From contig JAKTNV010000077.1 in assembly GCA_022747635.1 (NCBI GenBank), positions 1,764,418 through 1,828,417 of the forward strand: DNA of 64,000 nucleotides, written 5' to 3'. Source of the DNA: Hetaerina americana (Eukaryota > Arthropoda > Insecta > Odonata > Calopterygidae). Made by a program: the position numbers and the translations under genes. This document shows positions 50,441-62,500 of this stretch, one piece after another. The notes under the pieces were generated by a model. That model made no database searches. It was not told the DNA's origin and saw only the letters and a program-made list of their open reading frames with translations. Numbering within the stretch: position 1 is the first letter of the stretch; every line of letters begins with the position of its first letter.

Positions 50441-53400
50441 TCAAACAAAAATGTTTCCATGGTGTGTATTTTTGTTCATTTTCATCAAATAAACAAAATA
50501 AACCCAGAATTAATCCTGAAAGACAAGAAATGAGCATAAAAGGTGCTTCAGCGCAAGTGTTAATGTTACTAAAAGTGCCCAAATTTCTATAAATATTGCA
50601 AAAAACAACAATCTTCAGTTTTAGAGTGAATGTTTAAGGTGTATAGAAGGCATTTATTTCATTTTCAGAAAATTAATTTTTCACATTTTTCCATGAAAAG
50701 TGCCAATACCCCCCCCTTTGTGTTCTAGGTGAAAATCACACTCGACACAAATCAAACAAATATGTTTCCATGGTGTGTATTGTTGTTCATTTTCATCAAA
50801 TAAACAAAATAAAACCCAGAATTAATCCTGAAAGACAAGAAATGAGCATAAAAGGTGCTTCAGCGCAAGTGTTAATGTTACCAAAAGAGCCCAAATTTCT
50901 AAAAATATTGCGATAAACAACAATCTTCTGTTTTGGAGTGAATGTTTGAGGTGTATGGAAGGCATTTATTTCATTTTTAGAAAATTTAATTTTTCACATT
51001 TTCCATGAAAAATGCCAATACCCCTCCTTTGGTTTCTAGGTGAAATTCTCACTCTTAACAAATCAAACAAAAATGTTTCTATGGTGTGTATTGTTGTTCA
51101 TTTTCATCAAATAAACAAAATAAAACCCAGAATTAATCCTGATAGACAAGAATTGAGCATAAAAGATTCTTCAGCGCAAGTGTTAATGTTACTAAAAGAG
51201 CCCAAATTTCTAAAAATATTGCGAAAAACAACAATCTTCTGTTTTAGAGTGAATGTTTCAGGTGTATAGAAGGCTATTATTTCATTTTTAGAAAATTTAA
51301 TTTTTCACATTTTTCCATGAAAAGTGCCAATACTCCCCCTTTGGGTTCTAGGTGAAAATCTCACCCAAAACAAAAATGTTTCCATGGTGTGTATTGTTGT
51401 TCATTTTCATCAAATAAACAAAATAAAACCCAGAATTAATCCTGATAGACAAGAAATGAGCATAAAAGATGCTTCAGCGCAAGTTTTAATGTTACTAAAA
51501 GAGCCCAAATTTCTAAAAAATTGCGAAAAACAACAATCTTCTGTTTTAGAGTGAATGTTTCAGGTGTATAAAAGGCATTTATTTCATTTTTAGAAAATTT
51601 AATTTTTCACATTTTTCCATGAAAAGTGCCAATACCCCCCCCTTTGTGTTCAAGGTGAAAATCTAATTCGACCCAAATCAAACAAAAATGTTTCCATGGT
51701 GTGTATTTTTGTTCATTTTCATCAAATAAACAAAATGAAACCCAGAATTAATCCGTAAAGACAAGAAATGAGAATAAAAGATCCTTCAGCACAAGTGTTA
51801 ATGTTACTAAAAGAGCCCAAATTTCTAAAAATATTGCGAAAAACAACAATCTTCAGTTTTGGATTGAATGTTTGAGGTGTATAGAAGGCATTTATTTCAT
51901 TTTTAGAAAATTTAATTTTTCACATTTTTCCATGAAAAGTGCCAATACCCCCCCTTTGTGTTCTAGGTGAAAATCACACTCGGCACAAATCAAACAAAAA
52001 TGTTTCAATGGTGTGTATTTTTGTTCATTTTCATCAAATAAACAAAATAAAACCCAGAATTAATTCTGAAAGACAAGAAATGAGCATAAAAGGTGCTTCA
52101 GCGCAAGTGTTAATGTTACTAAAAGAGCCCAAATTTCTAAAAATATTGCGATAAACAACAATCTTCTGTTTTAGAGTGAATGTTTCAGGTGTACTAAAGG
52201 CATTTATTTCATTTTTAGAAAATTATTTTTCTCACATTTTTCCATGAAAAGTGCCAATACTCCCCCTTTGTGTTCTAGGTGAAAATCTCACTCGACACAA
52301 ATCAAACAAAAATGTTTCCATGGTGTGTATTTTTGTTCATTTTCATCAAATTAACAAAATAAACCCAGAATTAATCCTGAAAGACAAGAAATGAGCATAA
52401 AAGGTGCTTCAGCGCAAGTGTTAATGTTACTAAAAGTGCCCAAATTTCTATAAATATTGCAAAAAACAACAATCTTCAGTTTTAGAGTGAATGTTTAAGG
52501 TGTATAGAAGGCATTTATTTCATTTTCAGAAAATAAATTTTTCACATTTTTCCATGAAAAGTGCCAATACCCCCCCCTTTGTGTTCTAGGTGAAAATCAC
52601 ACTCGACACAAATCAAACAAATATGTTTCCATGGTGTGTATTGTTGTTCATTTTCATCAAATAAACAAAATAAAACCCAGAATTAATCCTGAAAGACAAG
52701 AAATGAGCATAAAAGGTGCTTCAGCGCTAGTGTTAATGTTACCAAAAGAGCCCAAATTTCTAAAAATATTGCGATAAACAACAATCTTCTTTTTTGGAGT
52801 GAATGTTTGAGGTGTATGGAAGGCATTTATTTCATTTTTAGAAAATTTAATTTTTCACATTTTCCATGAAAAATGCCAATACCCCCTCCCCCTTTGGGTT
52901 CTAGGTGAAATTCTCACTTTTAACAAATCAAACAAAAATGTTTCTATGGTGTGTATTGTTGTTCATTTTCATCAAATAAACAAAATAAAACCCAGAATTA
53001 ATCCTGAAAGACAAGAATTGAGCATAAAAGATTCTTCAGCGCAAGTGTTAATGTTACTAAAAGAGCCCAAATTTCTAAAAATATTGCGAAAAACAACAAT
53101 CTTCTGTTTTAGAGTGAATGTTTCAGGTGTATAGAAGGCTATTATTTCATTTTTAGAAAATTTAATTTTTCACATTTTTCCATGAAAAGTGCCAATACTC
53201 CCCCTTTGGGTTCTAGGTGAAAATCTCACTCAACAGAAATCAAACAAAAATGTTTCCATGGTGTGTATTGTTGTTCATTTTCATCAAATAAACAAAATAA
53301 AACCCAGAATTAATCCTGATAGACAAGAAATGAGCATAAAAGATGCTTCAGCGCAAGTTTTAATGTTACTAAAAGAGCCCAAATTTCTTAAAAATTGCGA

Positions 53401-53790
53401 AAAACAACAATCTTCTGTTTTAGAGTGAATGTTTCAGGTGTATAAAAGGCATTTATTTCATTTTTAGAAAATTTAATTTTTCACATTTTTCCATGAAAAG
53501 TGCCAATACCCCCCCCTTTGTGTTCAAGGTGAAAATCTAATTCGACCCAAATCAAACAAAAATGTTTCCATGGTGTGTATTTTTGTTCATTTTCATCAAA
53601 TAAACAAAATGAAACCCAGAATTAATCCGTAAAAACAAGAAATGAGAATAAAAGATCCTTCAGCACAAGTGTTAATGTTACTAAAAGAGCCCAAATTTCT
53701 AAAAATATTGCGAAAAACAACAATCTTCAGTTTTGGATTGAATGTTTGAGGTGTATAGAAGGCATTTATTTCATTTTTAGAAAATTATTT
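50440..53790 (+). repeat. Six-unit tandem duplication, offset about 1861-1874 bp
   Basis: About 50440-51930 recurs at about 52300-53790. Shared markers include aataaacccag lacking two bases, aaatatgtttcc, ttaccaaaagag, atgaaaaatgccaatacccc, gacaagaattgag, aaggctattattt, tactcccccttt and cgtaaagac or cgtaaaaac with agatccttcagc. Differences include a shortened start at about 51361 (caccc then aaaacaaaaatg) against the full form at 53228, and cccctcc against cccctcccccttt in the unit at 52866. Confidence 0.8.
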
Positions 53791-55530
53791 ATCTAACATT
53801 TTTCCATGAAAAGTGCCAATGCCCCCCCTTTGGGTTCTAGGTGAAAATCTCACTCGACAGAAATCAAACAAAAATGTTGCCATGGTGTGTATTGTTGTTC
53901 ATTTTCATCAAATAAACAAAATAAAACCCAGAATTAATCCTGAAAGACAAGAAATGAGCATAAAAGGTGCTTCAGCGCAGGTGTTAATGTTACTAAAAGA
54001 GCCCAAATTTCTAAAAATATTGCGAAAAACAACAATCTTCTGTTTTAGAGTGAATGTTTCAGGTGTATCAAAGACATTTATTTCATTTTTAGAAAATTAT
54101 TTTTCTCACATTTTTCCATGAAAAGTGCCAATACTCCCCCTTTGTGTTCTAGGTGAAAATCTCACTCGACACAAATCAAACAAAAATGTTTCCATGGTGT
54201 GTATTTTTGTTCATTTTCATCAAATAAACAATATAAAACCCAGAATTAATCCTGAAAGACAAGAAATGAGCATAAAAGATGCTTCAGCGCAAGTGTTAAT
54301 GTTACTAAAAGTGCCCACTTTTCTAAAAATATTGCGAAAAACAACAATCTTCAGTTTTAGAGTGAATGTTTGACGTGTATAGAAGGCATTTATTTCATTT
54401 TTAGAAAATTAATTTTTCACATTTTTCCATGAAAAGTGCCAATACCCCCCCTTTGTGTTCTAGGTGAAAATCACACTCGACACAAATCAAACAAAAATGT
54501 TTCCATGGTGTGTTTTTTTGTTCATTTTCATCAAATAAACAAAATTAAACCCAGAATTAATCCTGAAAGACAAGAAATGAGCTTAAAGGTTCTTCAGCGC
54601 AAGTGTAAATGTTACTAAAAGAGCCCAAATTTCTAAAAATATTGCGATAAACAACAATCTTCTGTTTTAGAGTAAATGTTTCAGGTGTATAACCCCACCT
54701 TTGGGTTCTAGGTGAAAATCTCAATCGACACAAATCAAACAAAAATGTTGCCATGGTGTGTATTGTTGTTCATTTTCATCAAATAAACAAATTAAAACCC
54801 AGAATTAATCCTGAAAGACAAAAATGACCATAAAAGATGCATCAGCGCAAGTGTAAATGTTACTAAAAGATCCCAAATTTCTAAAAATATTTCGAAAAAC
54901 AACAATCTTCTGTTTTAGAGTGGATGTTTGAGGTGTATAGAAGGCATTTATTTCATTTTTAGAAAATTTAATATTTCACATTTTTCCATGAAAAATGCCA
55001 ATAGCCTTTGCCCCCCCCCCCTTTGTGTTCTAGGTGAAAATCTCACTCGACACAACTCAAACAAAAATGTTTCCATGGTGTGTATTGTTGTTCATTTTCA
55101 TCAAATAAACAAAATAAAACCCAGAATTAATCCTGTAAGACACGAAATGAGCATAAAAGATGCTTCAGCGCAAGTTATAATGTTACTAAAAGAGCCCAAA
55201 TTTCTAAAAATATTGCGAAAAACAACAATCTTCTGTTTTAGAGTGAATGTTTGAGGTGTATAGAAAGCATTTATTTCATTTTTAGAAATTTTATTTTTCC
55301 ACATTTTTCCATGAAAAGTGCCAATACCCCCCCCATTGGGTTCTAGGTGAAAATCTCACTCGACACAAATCAAACAAAAATGTTCCCATGGTGTGTATTG
55401 TTGTTCATTTTCATCAAATAAAAAAAATAAAACCCAGAATTAATCCTTAAAGACAAGAAATGAGCATAAAAGATGCTTCAGCAGAAGTGTTAATGTTACT
55501 AAAAGAGCCCAAATTTCTAAAAATATTGCG
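53765..55530 (+). repeat. Duplicated block S, copy 1 (about 1.77 kb)
   Basis: This matches about 56520-58283 at an offset of 2755 bp (nine units, one of them truncated). Shared markers are gtgtatcaaagac, gtgcccacttttc, aaacaatataaaac, gtgttttttttgttc-like T-runs, the truncated joint with accccacc, agacaaaaatgacc and ataaaaaaaataaaac. The copies differ at few sites, for example aacccaga against aacccgga near 56996 and C-run length near 55011 (eleven C here). Confidence 0.82.
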
Positions 55531-56520
55531 ATAAACAACAATCTTCTGTTTTAGAGAGAATGTTCCAGGTGTATAAAAGGCATTTATTTCATTTTTAGAA
55601 AATTATTTATCTAACATTTTTCCATGAAAAGTGCCAATGCCCCCCCTTTGGGTTCTAGGTGAAAATCTCACTCGACAGAAATCAAACAAAAATGTTGCCA
55701 TGGTGTGTATTGTTGTTCATTTTCATCAAATAAACAAAATAAAACCCAGAATTAATCCTGAAAGACAAGAAATGAGCATAAAAGGTGCTTCAGCGCAGGT
55801 GTTAATGTTACTAAAAGAGCCCAAATTTCTAAAAATATTGCGAAAAACAACAATCTTCTGTTTTAGAGTGAATGTTTCAGGTGTATAAAAGGCATTTATT
55901 TCATTTTTAGAAAATTATTTTTCTCACATTTTTCCATGAAAAGTGCCAATACTCCCCCCTTTGTGTTCAAGGTGAAAATCTAATTCGACCCAAATCAAAC
56001 AAAAATGTTTCCATGGTGTGTATTTTTGTTCATTTTCATCAAATAAACAAAATGAAACCCAGAATTAATCCGTAAAGACAAGAAATGAGCATAAAAGATC
56101 CTTCAGCACAAGTGTTAATGTTACTAAAAGAGCCCAAATTTCTAAAAATATTGCGAAAAACAACAATCTTCAGTTTTGGATTGAATGTTTGAGGTGTATA
56201 GAAGGCATTTATTTCATTTTTAGAAAATTTAATTTTTCACATTTTTCCATGAAAAGTGCCAATACCCCCCCTTTGTGTTCTAGGTGAAAATCACACTCGG
56301 CACAAATCAAACAAAAATGTTTCAATGGTGTGTATTTTTGTTCATTTTCATCAAATAAACAAAATAAAACCCAGAATTAATTCTGAAAGACAAGAAATGA
56401 GCATAAAAGGTGCTTCAGCGCAAGTGTTAATGTTACTAAAAGAGCCCAAATTTCTAAAAATATTGCGATAAACAACAATCTTCTGTTTTAGAGAGAATGT
56501 TCCAGGTGTATAAAAGGCAT
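55530..56520 (+). repeat. Three-unit linker between S copies
   Basis: The units at 55624, 55936 and 56249 are built from pieces seen elsewhere. About 55530-55910 matches about 56467-56847 (937-bp, three-unit offset; tagagagaatgttcc and gccaatgcccc shared). About 55960-56480 matches 51640-52165 (4317-bp offset; ctaattcgaccc, ccgtaaagac, actcggcac and tttcaatgg shared). Two different exchanges are needed to build it. Confidence 0.75.
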
Positions 56521-56536
56521 TTATTTCATTTTTAGA

Positions 56537-59500
56537 AAATTATTTATCTAACATTTTTCCATGAAAAGTGCCAATGCCCCCCCTTTGGGTTCTAGGTGAA
56601 AATCTCACTCGACAGAAATCAAACAAAAATGTTGCCATGGTGTGTATTGTTGTTCATTTTCATCAAATAAACAAAATAAAACCCAGAATTAATCCTGAAA
56701 GACAAGAAATGAGCATAAAAGGTGCTTCAGCGCAGGTGTTAATGTTACTAAAAGAGCCCAAATTTCTAAAAATATTGCGAAAAACAACAATCTTCTGTTT
56801 TAGAGTGAATGTTTCAGGTGTATCAAAGACATTTATTTCATTTTTAGAAAATTATTTTTCTCACATTTTTCCATGAAAAGTGCCAATACTCCCCCTTTGT
56901 GTTCTAGGTGAAAATCTCACTCGACACAAATCAAACAAAAATGTTTCCATGGTGTGTATTTTTGTTCATTTTCATCAAATAAACAATATAAAACCCGGAA
57001 TTAATCCTGAAAGACAAGAAATGAGCATAAAAGATGCTTCAGCGCAAGTGTTAATGTTACTAAAAGTGCCCACTTTTCTAAAAATATTGCGAAAAACAAC
57101 AATCTTCAGTTTTAGAGTGAATGTTTGACGTGTATAGAAGGCATTTATTTCATTTTTAGAAAATTAATTTTTCACATTTTTCCATGAAAAGTGCCAATAC
57201 CCCCCCTTTGTGTTCTAGGTGAAAATCACACTCGACACAAATCAAACAAAAATGTTTCCATGGTGTGTTTTTTTGTTCATTTTCATCAAATAAACAAAAT
57301 TAAACCCAGAATTAATCCTGAAAGACAAGAAATGAGCTTAAAGGTTCTTCAGCGCAAGTGTAAATGTTACTAAAAGAGCCCAAATTTCTAAAAATATTGC
57401 GATAAACAACAATCTTCTGTTTTAGAGTAAATGTTTCAGGTGTATAACCCCACCTTTGGGTTCTAGGTGAAAATCTCAATCGACACAAATCAAACAAAAA
57501 TGTTGCCATGGTGTGTATTGTTGTTCATTTTCATCAAATAAACAAATTAAAACCCAGAATTAATCCTGAAAGACAAAAATGACCATAAAAGATGCATCAG
57601 CGCAAGTGTAAATGTTACTAAAAGATCCCAAATTTCTAAAAATATTTCGAAAAACAACAATCTTCTGTTTTAGAGTGGATTTTTGAGGTGTATAGAAGGC
57701 ATTTATTTCATTTTTAGAAAATTTAATATTTCACATTTTTCCATGAAAAATGCCAATAGCCTTTGCCCCCCCCCTTTGTGTTCTAGGTGAAAATCTCACT
57801 CGACACAACTCAAACAAAAATGTTTCCATGGTGTGTATTGTTGTTCATTTTCATCAAATAAACAAAATAAAACCCAGAATTAATCCTGTAAGACACGAAA
57901 TGAGCATAAAAGATGCTTCAGCGCAAGTTATAATGTTACTAAAAGAGCCCAAATTTCTAAAAATATTGCGAAAAACAACAATCTTCTGTTTTAGAGTGAA
58001 TGTTTGAGGTGTATAGAAAGCATTTATTTCATTTTTAGAAATTTTATTTTTCCACATTTTTCCATGAAAAGTGCCAATACCCCCCCCATTGGGTTCTAGG
58101 TGAAAATCTCACTCGACACAAATCAAACAAAAATGTTCCCATGGTGTGTATTGTTGTTCATTTTCATCAAATAAAAAAAATAAAACCCAGAATTAATCCT
58201 TAAAGACAAGAAATGAGCATAAAAGATGCTTCAGCAGAAGTGTTAATGTTACTAAAAGAGCCCAAATTTCTAAAAATATTGCGAAAAACAACAATCTTCA
58301 GCTTTGGAGTGAATGTTTGAGGTGTATAAAAGGCATTTATTTCATTTTTATAAAATTTAATATTTCACATTTTTCCATGAAAAGTGCCAATACCCCCCCC
58401 CACTTTGGGTTCTAGATGAAAATCTAACTTGACACAAATCAAACAAAAATATTTCCATGGTGTGTATTGTTGTTCATTTTCATCAAATAAACAAAATAGA
58501 ACCCAGACTTAATCCTGAAAGACAAGAAATGAGCATAAAAGATGCTTCAGCGCAAGTTTTAATGTTACTTAAAGAGCCCAAATTTCAAAAAATTTTGCGA
58601 AAAACAAGAATCTTCAGTTTTAGAATGAAGGTTTGAGGTGTATAGAAGGCATTTATTACATTTTTAGAAAATTTAATTTTTCACATTTTTCCATGAAAAG
58701 TGCCAATACCCCCCCCCCCTTTGAATTCTAGGTGAAAATCTCACTCGACCCAAATCAAACAACAATGTTTCCATGGTGTGTATTGTTGTTTATTTTCATC
58801 AAATAAACAAAATAAAACCCAGAATTAATCCTGAAAGAAAAGAAATGAGCATAAAAGATGCTTCAGCGCAAGTGTTAATGTTACTAAAAGAGCCCAAATT
58901 TCTAAAAATATTGCGAAAAACAACAATCTTCAGTTTTAGAGTGAATGTTTGAGGTGTAAAGAAGGCATTTATTTCTTTTTTAGAAAATTGAATTTTTCAC
59001 ATTTTTCCATGAATAGTGCCAATACCCCCCCCTTTGTGTTCTAGGTGAAAATCTCACTCGACACAACTCAAACAAAAATGTTTCCATGGTGTGTATTGTT
59101 GTTCATTTTCATCAAATAAACAAAATAAAACCCAGAATTAATCCTGATAGACAAGAAATGAGCATAAAAGATGCTTCAGCGCAAGTTTTAATGTTACTAA
59201 AAGAGCCCAAATTTCTAAAAATATTGCGAAAAACAACAATCTTCTGTTTTAGAGTGAATGTTTCAGGTGTATAAAAGGCATTTATTTCATTTTTAGAAAA
59301 TTTAATTTTTCACATTTTTCCATGAAAAGTGCCAATACCACCCCCTTTGGGTTCTAGGTGTAAATCTCACTCGACACAAATCAAACAAAAATGTTTCCAT
59401 GGTGTGTATTGTTGTTCATTTTCATCAAATTAACAAAATAAAACCCAGAATTAATCCTGAAAGACAAGAAATGAGCATAAAAGATGCTTCAGCGCAAGTT

Positions 59501-62480
59501 TTAATGTAACTAAAAGAGCCCAAATTTCTAAAAATATTGCGAAAAACAACAATCTTCTGTTTTAGAGTGAAGGTTTGAGGTGTATAGAAGGCATTTATTT
59601 TATTTTTAGAAAATTTAATATTTCACATTTTTCCATGAAAAGTGCCGATACCCCCCCCTTTGTGTTCAAGGTGAAAATCTAACTCGACCCAAATCAAACA
59701 AAAATGTTTCCATGGTGTGTATTTTTGTTCATTTTCATCAAATAAACAATATAAAACCCAGAATTAATCCTTAAAGACAAGAAATGAGCATAAAAAATGC
59801 TTCAGCAAAAGTGTTAATGTTACTAAAAGAGCCCAAATTTCTAAAAATATTGCGAAAAACAACAATCTTCAGTTTTGGTGTGAATGTTTGAGGTGTATTG
59901 AAGGCATTTATTTCATTTTTAGAAAATTTAATTTTTCACATTTTTTCCATGAAAAGTGCCAATACCCCCTCCCCCTTTGGGTTCTAGGTGAAAATCTCAC
60001 TCGACAGAAATCAAACAAAAATGTTTCCATGGTGTGTATTGTTGTTCATTTTCATCAAATAAACAAAATAAAACCCAGAATTAATCCTGAAAGACAAGAA
60101 ATGAGCATAAAAGGTGCTTCAGCGCAAGTGTTAATGTTACTAAAAGAGCCCAAATTTCTAAAAATATTGCGATAAACAACAATTTTCTGTTTTAGAGAGA
60201 ATGTTTCAGGTGTATAAAAGGCATTTATTTCATTTTTAGAAAATTATTTTTCTAACATTTTTCCATGAAAAGTGCCAATACCCCCCCTTTGGGTTCTAGG
60301 TGAAAATCTCACTCGACAGAAATCAAACAAAAATGTTGCCATGGTGTGTATTGTTGTTCATTTTAATCAAATAAACAAAATAAAACCCAGAATTAATCCT
60401 GAAAGACAAGAAATGACCATAAAAGATGCTTCACCGCAAGTGTAAATGTTACTAAAAGAGCCCAAATTTCTAAAAATATTTCGAAAGAACAACAATCTTC
60501 TGTTTTAGAATGAATGTTTGAGGTGTATAGAAGGCATTTATTTCATTTTTAGAAAATTTAATTTTTACATTTTTCCATGAAAAGTGCCAAAACCCCCCCC
60601 TTTGTGTTCTAGGTGAAAATCTCACTCGACACAACTCAAACAAAAATGTTTCCATGGTGTGTATTGTTGTTCATTTTCATCAAATAAACAAAATAAAACC
60701 CAGAATTAATCCTGTAAGACACGAAATGAACATAAAAGATTCTTCAGGGCAAGTGTTAATGTTACTAAAAGAGCCCAAATTTCTAAAAATATTGCGAAAA
60801 ACAACAATCTTCTGTTTTAGAGTGAATGTTTCAGGTGTATAGAAGGCATTTATTTCATTTTTAGAAAATTTAATTTTTCACATTTTTCCATGAAAAGTGC
60901 CAATACCCCCTCCCCCTTTGGGTTCTAGGTGAAAATCTCACTCGACAGAAATCAAACAAAAATGTTTCCATGGTGTGTATTGTTGTTCATTTTCATCAAA
61001 TAAACTATATAAAACCCAGAATTAATCCTGAAAGACAAGAAATGAGCATAAAAGATACTTCAGCACAAGTGTAAATGTTACTAAAAGAGCCCAAATTTCT
61101 AAAAATATTGCGAAAAACAACAATCTTCAGTTTTGGAGTGAATGTTTGAGGTGTATAGAAGGCATTTATTCCATTTTTAGAAAATTTAATTTTTCACATT
61201 TTTTCCATGAAAAGTGCCAATACCCCCTCCCCCTTTGGGTTCTAGGTGAAAATCTCATTCGACAGGAATCAAACAAAAATGTTTCCATGGTGTGTATTGT
61301 TGTTCATTTTCATCAAATAAACAAAATAAAACCCAGAATTAATCCTGAAAGACAAGAAATGAGCATAAAAGGTGCTTCAGCGCAGGTTTTTATGTTACTA
61401 AAAGAGCCCAAATTTCTAAAAATATTGCGAAAAACAACAATCTTCTGTTTTAGAGCGAATGTTTCAGGTGTATTAAAGGCATTTATTTCATTTTTAGAAA
61501 ATTATTTTTCTAACATTTTTCCATGAAAAGTGCCAATACTCCCCCTTTGTGTTCTAGGTGAAAATCTCACTCGACACAAATCAAACAAAAATGTTTCCAT
61601 GGTGTGTATTTTTGTTCATTTTTATCAAATAAACAAAATAAAACCCAGAATTAATCCTGAAAGACAAGAAATGAGCATAAAAGGTGCTTCAGCGCAAGTG
61701 TTAATGTTACTAAAAGTGCCCAAATTTCTAAAAATATTGCAAAAAACAACAATCTTCAGTTTTAGAGTGAATGTTTGAGGTGTATAGAAGGCATTTATTT
61801 CATTTTCAGAAAATTAATTTTTCACATTTTTCCATGAAAAGTGCCAATACCCCCCCCTTTGTGTTCTAAGTGAAGATCTCACTCGACACAAATCAAACAA
61901 AAATGTTTCCATGGTGTGTATTGTTGTTCATTTTCATCAAGTAAACAAATTAAAACCCAGAATTAATCCTGAAAGACAAGAAATGAGCATAAAAGGTGCT
62001 TCAGCGGAAGTGTTAATGTTACTAAAAGAGCCCAAATTTCTAAAAATATTGCGATAAACAACAATCTTCTGTTTTGAAGTGAATGTTTCAGGTGTATAAC
62101 CCCCCCTTTTGGTTCTATGTGAAAATCTCAATCGACACCCAATCAAACAAAAATGTTGCCATGGTGTGTATTGTTGTTCATTTTCATCAAATAAACAAAA
62201 TAAAACCCAGAATTAATCCTGAAAGACAAGAAATGACCATAAAAGATGCTTCAGCGCAAGTGTAAATGTTACTAAAAGAGCCCAAATTTCTAAAAATATT
62301 TCGAAAAGCAACAATCTTCTGTTTTAGAGTGAATGTTTGAGGTGTATAGAAGGCATTTATTTCATTTTTAGAAAATTTAAAATTTCACATTTTTCCATGA
62401 AAAGTGCCAATACCCTTTGCCCCCCCCCTTTGAGTTCTAGGTGAAAATCTCACTCGACACAACTCAAACAAAAATGTTTC
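56537..62480 (+). repeat. Large duplicated block R, copy 2
   Basis: This is the counterpart of 43270-49210, 43 units downstream. Copy-specific changes include taacttgac (58425), tttcaaaaaatttt (about 58585), gaatagtgcc (59009), cagcaaaag and tttggtgtg near 59806-59880, and acacccaatc near 62135. The stretch from about 61045 to 61330 is replaced by sequence like 59800-60080: it has the six-T cacattttttcc, ccccctcccccttt and tttggag instead of the expected gcgataaac, gagagaatg and ttatctaac. The total length is nearly unchanged. Confidence 0.83.
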
Positions 62481-62500
62481 CATGGTGTGTATTTTTGTTC
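58160..62500 (+). repeat. Right-domain 14-unit tandem duplication, copy 1 (4341 bp)
   Basis: Fourteen units (one truncated) separate the unit at 58377 from its match at 62718. The private changes taacttgac, tttcaaaaaatttt and gaatagtgcc in 58377-59322 recur in 62718-63663 but are absent from the older copy at 45114-46058. The copy at 62718 therefore came from this one. Confidence 0.85.

Larger units (their letters stand above)
38343..62396 (+). repeat. Truncated units of about 245-250 bp (six copies)
   Basis: In six places gtttcaggtgtata runs straight into the C-tract of the next unit (acccc, then cctttgggtt), so about 63-68 bp including the junction motif are absent. The joints lie near 38597, 44183, 48829, 54689, 57444 and 62098. 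All six share ctcaatcgac in place of ctcactcgac in the following segment, so they descend from one deletion that spread as part of larger duplicated blocks. The two subclasses are aaccccacc (44183, 54689, 57444) and aacccccc (38597, 48829, 62098). None occurs left of 38 kb. Confidence 0.88.
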
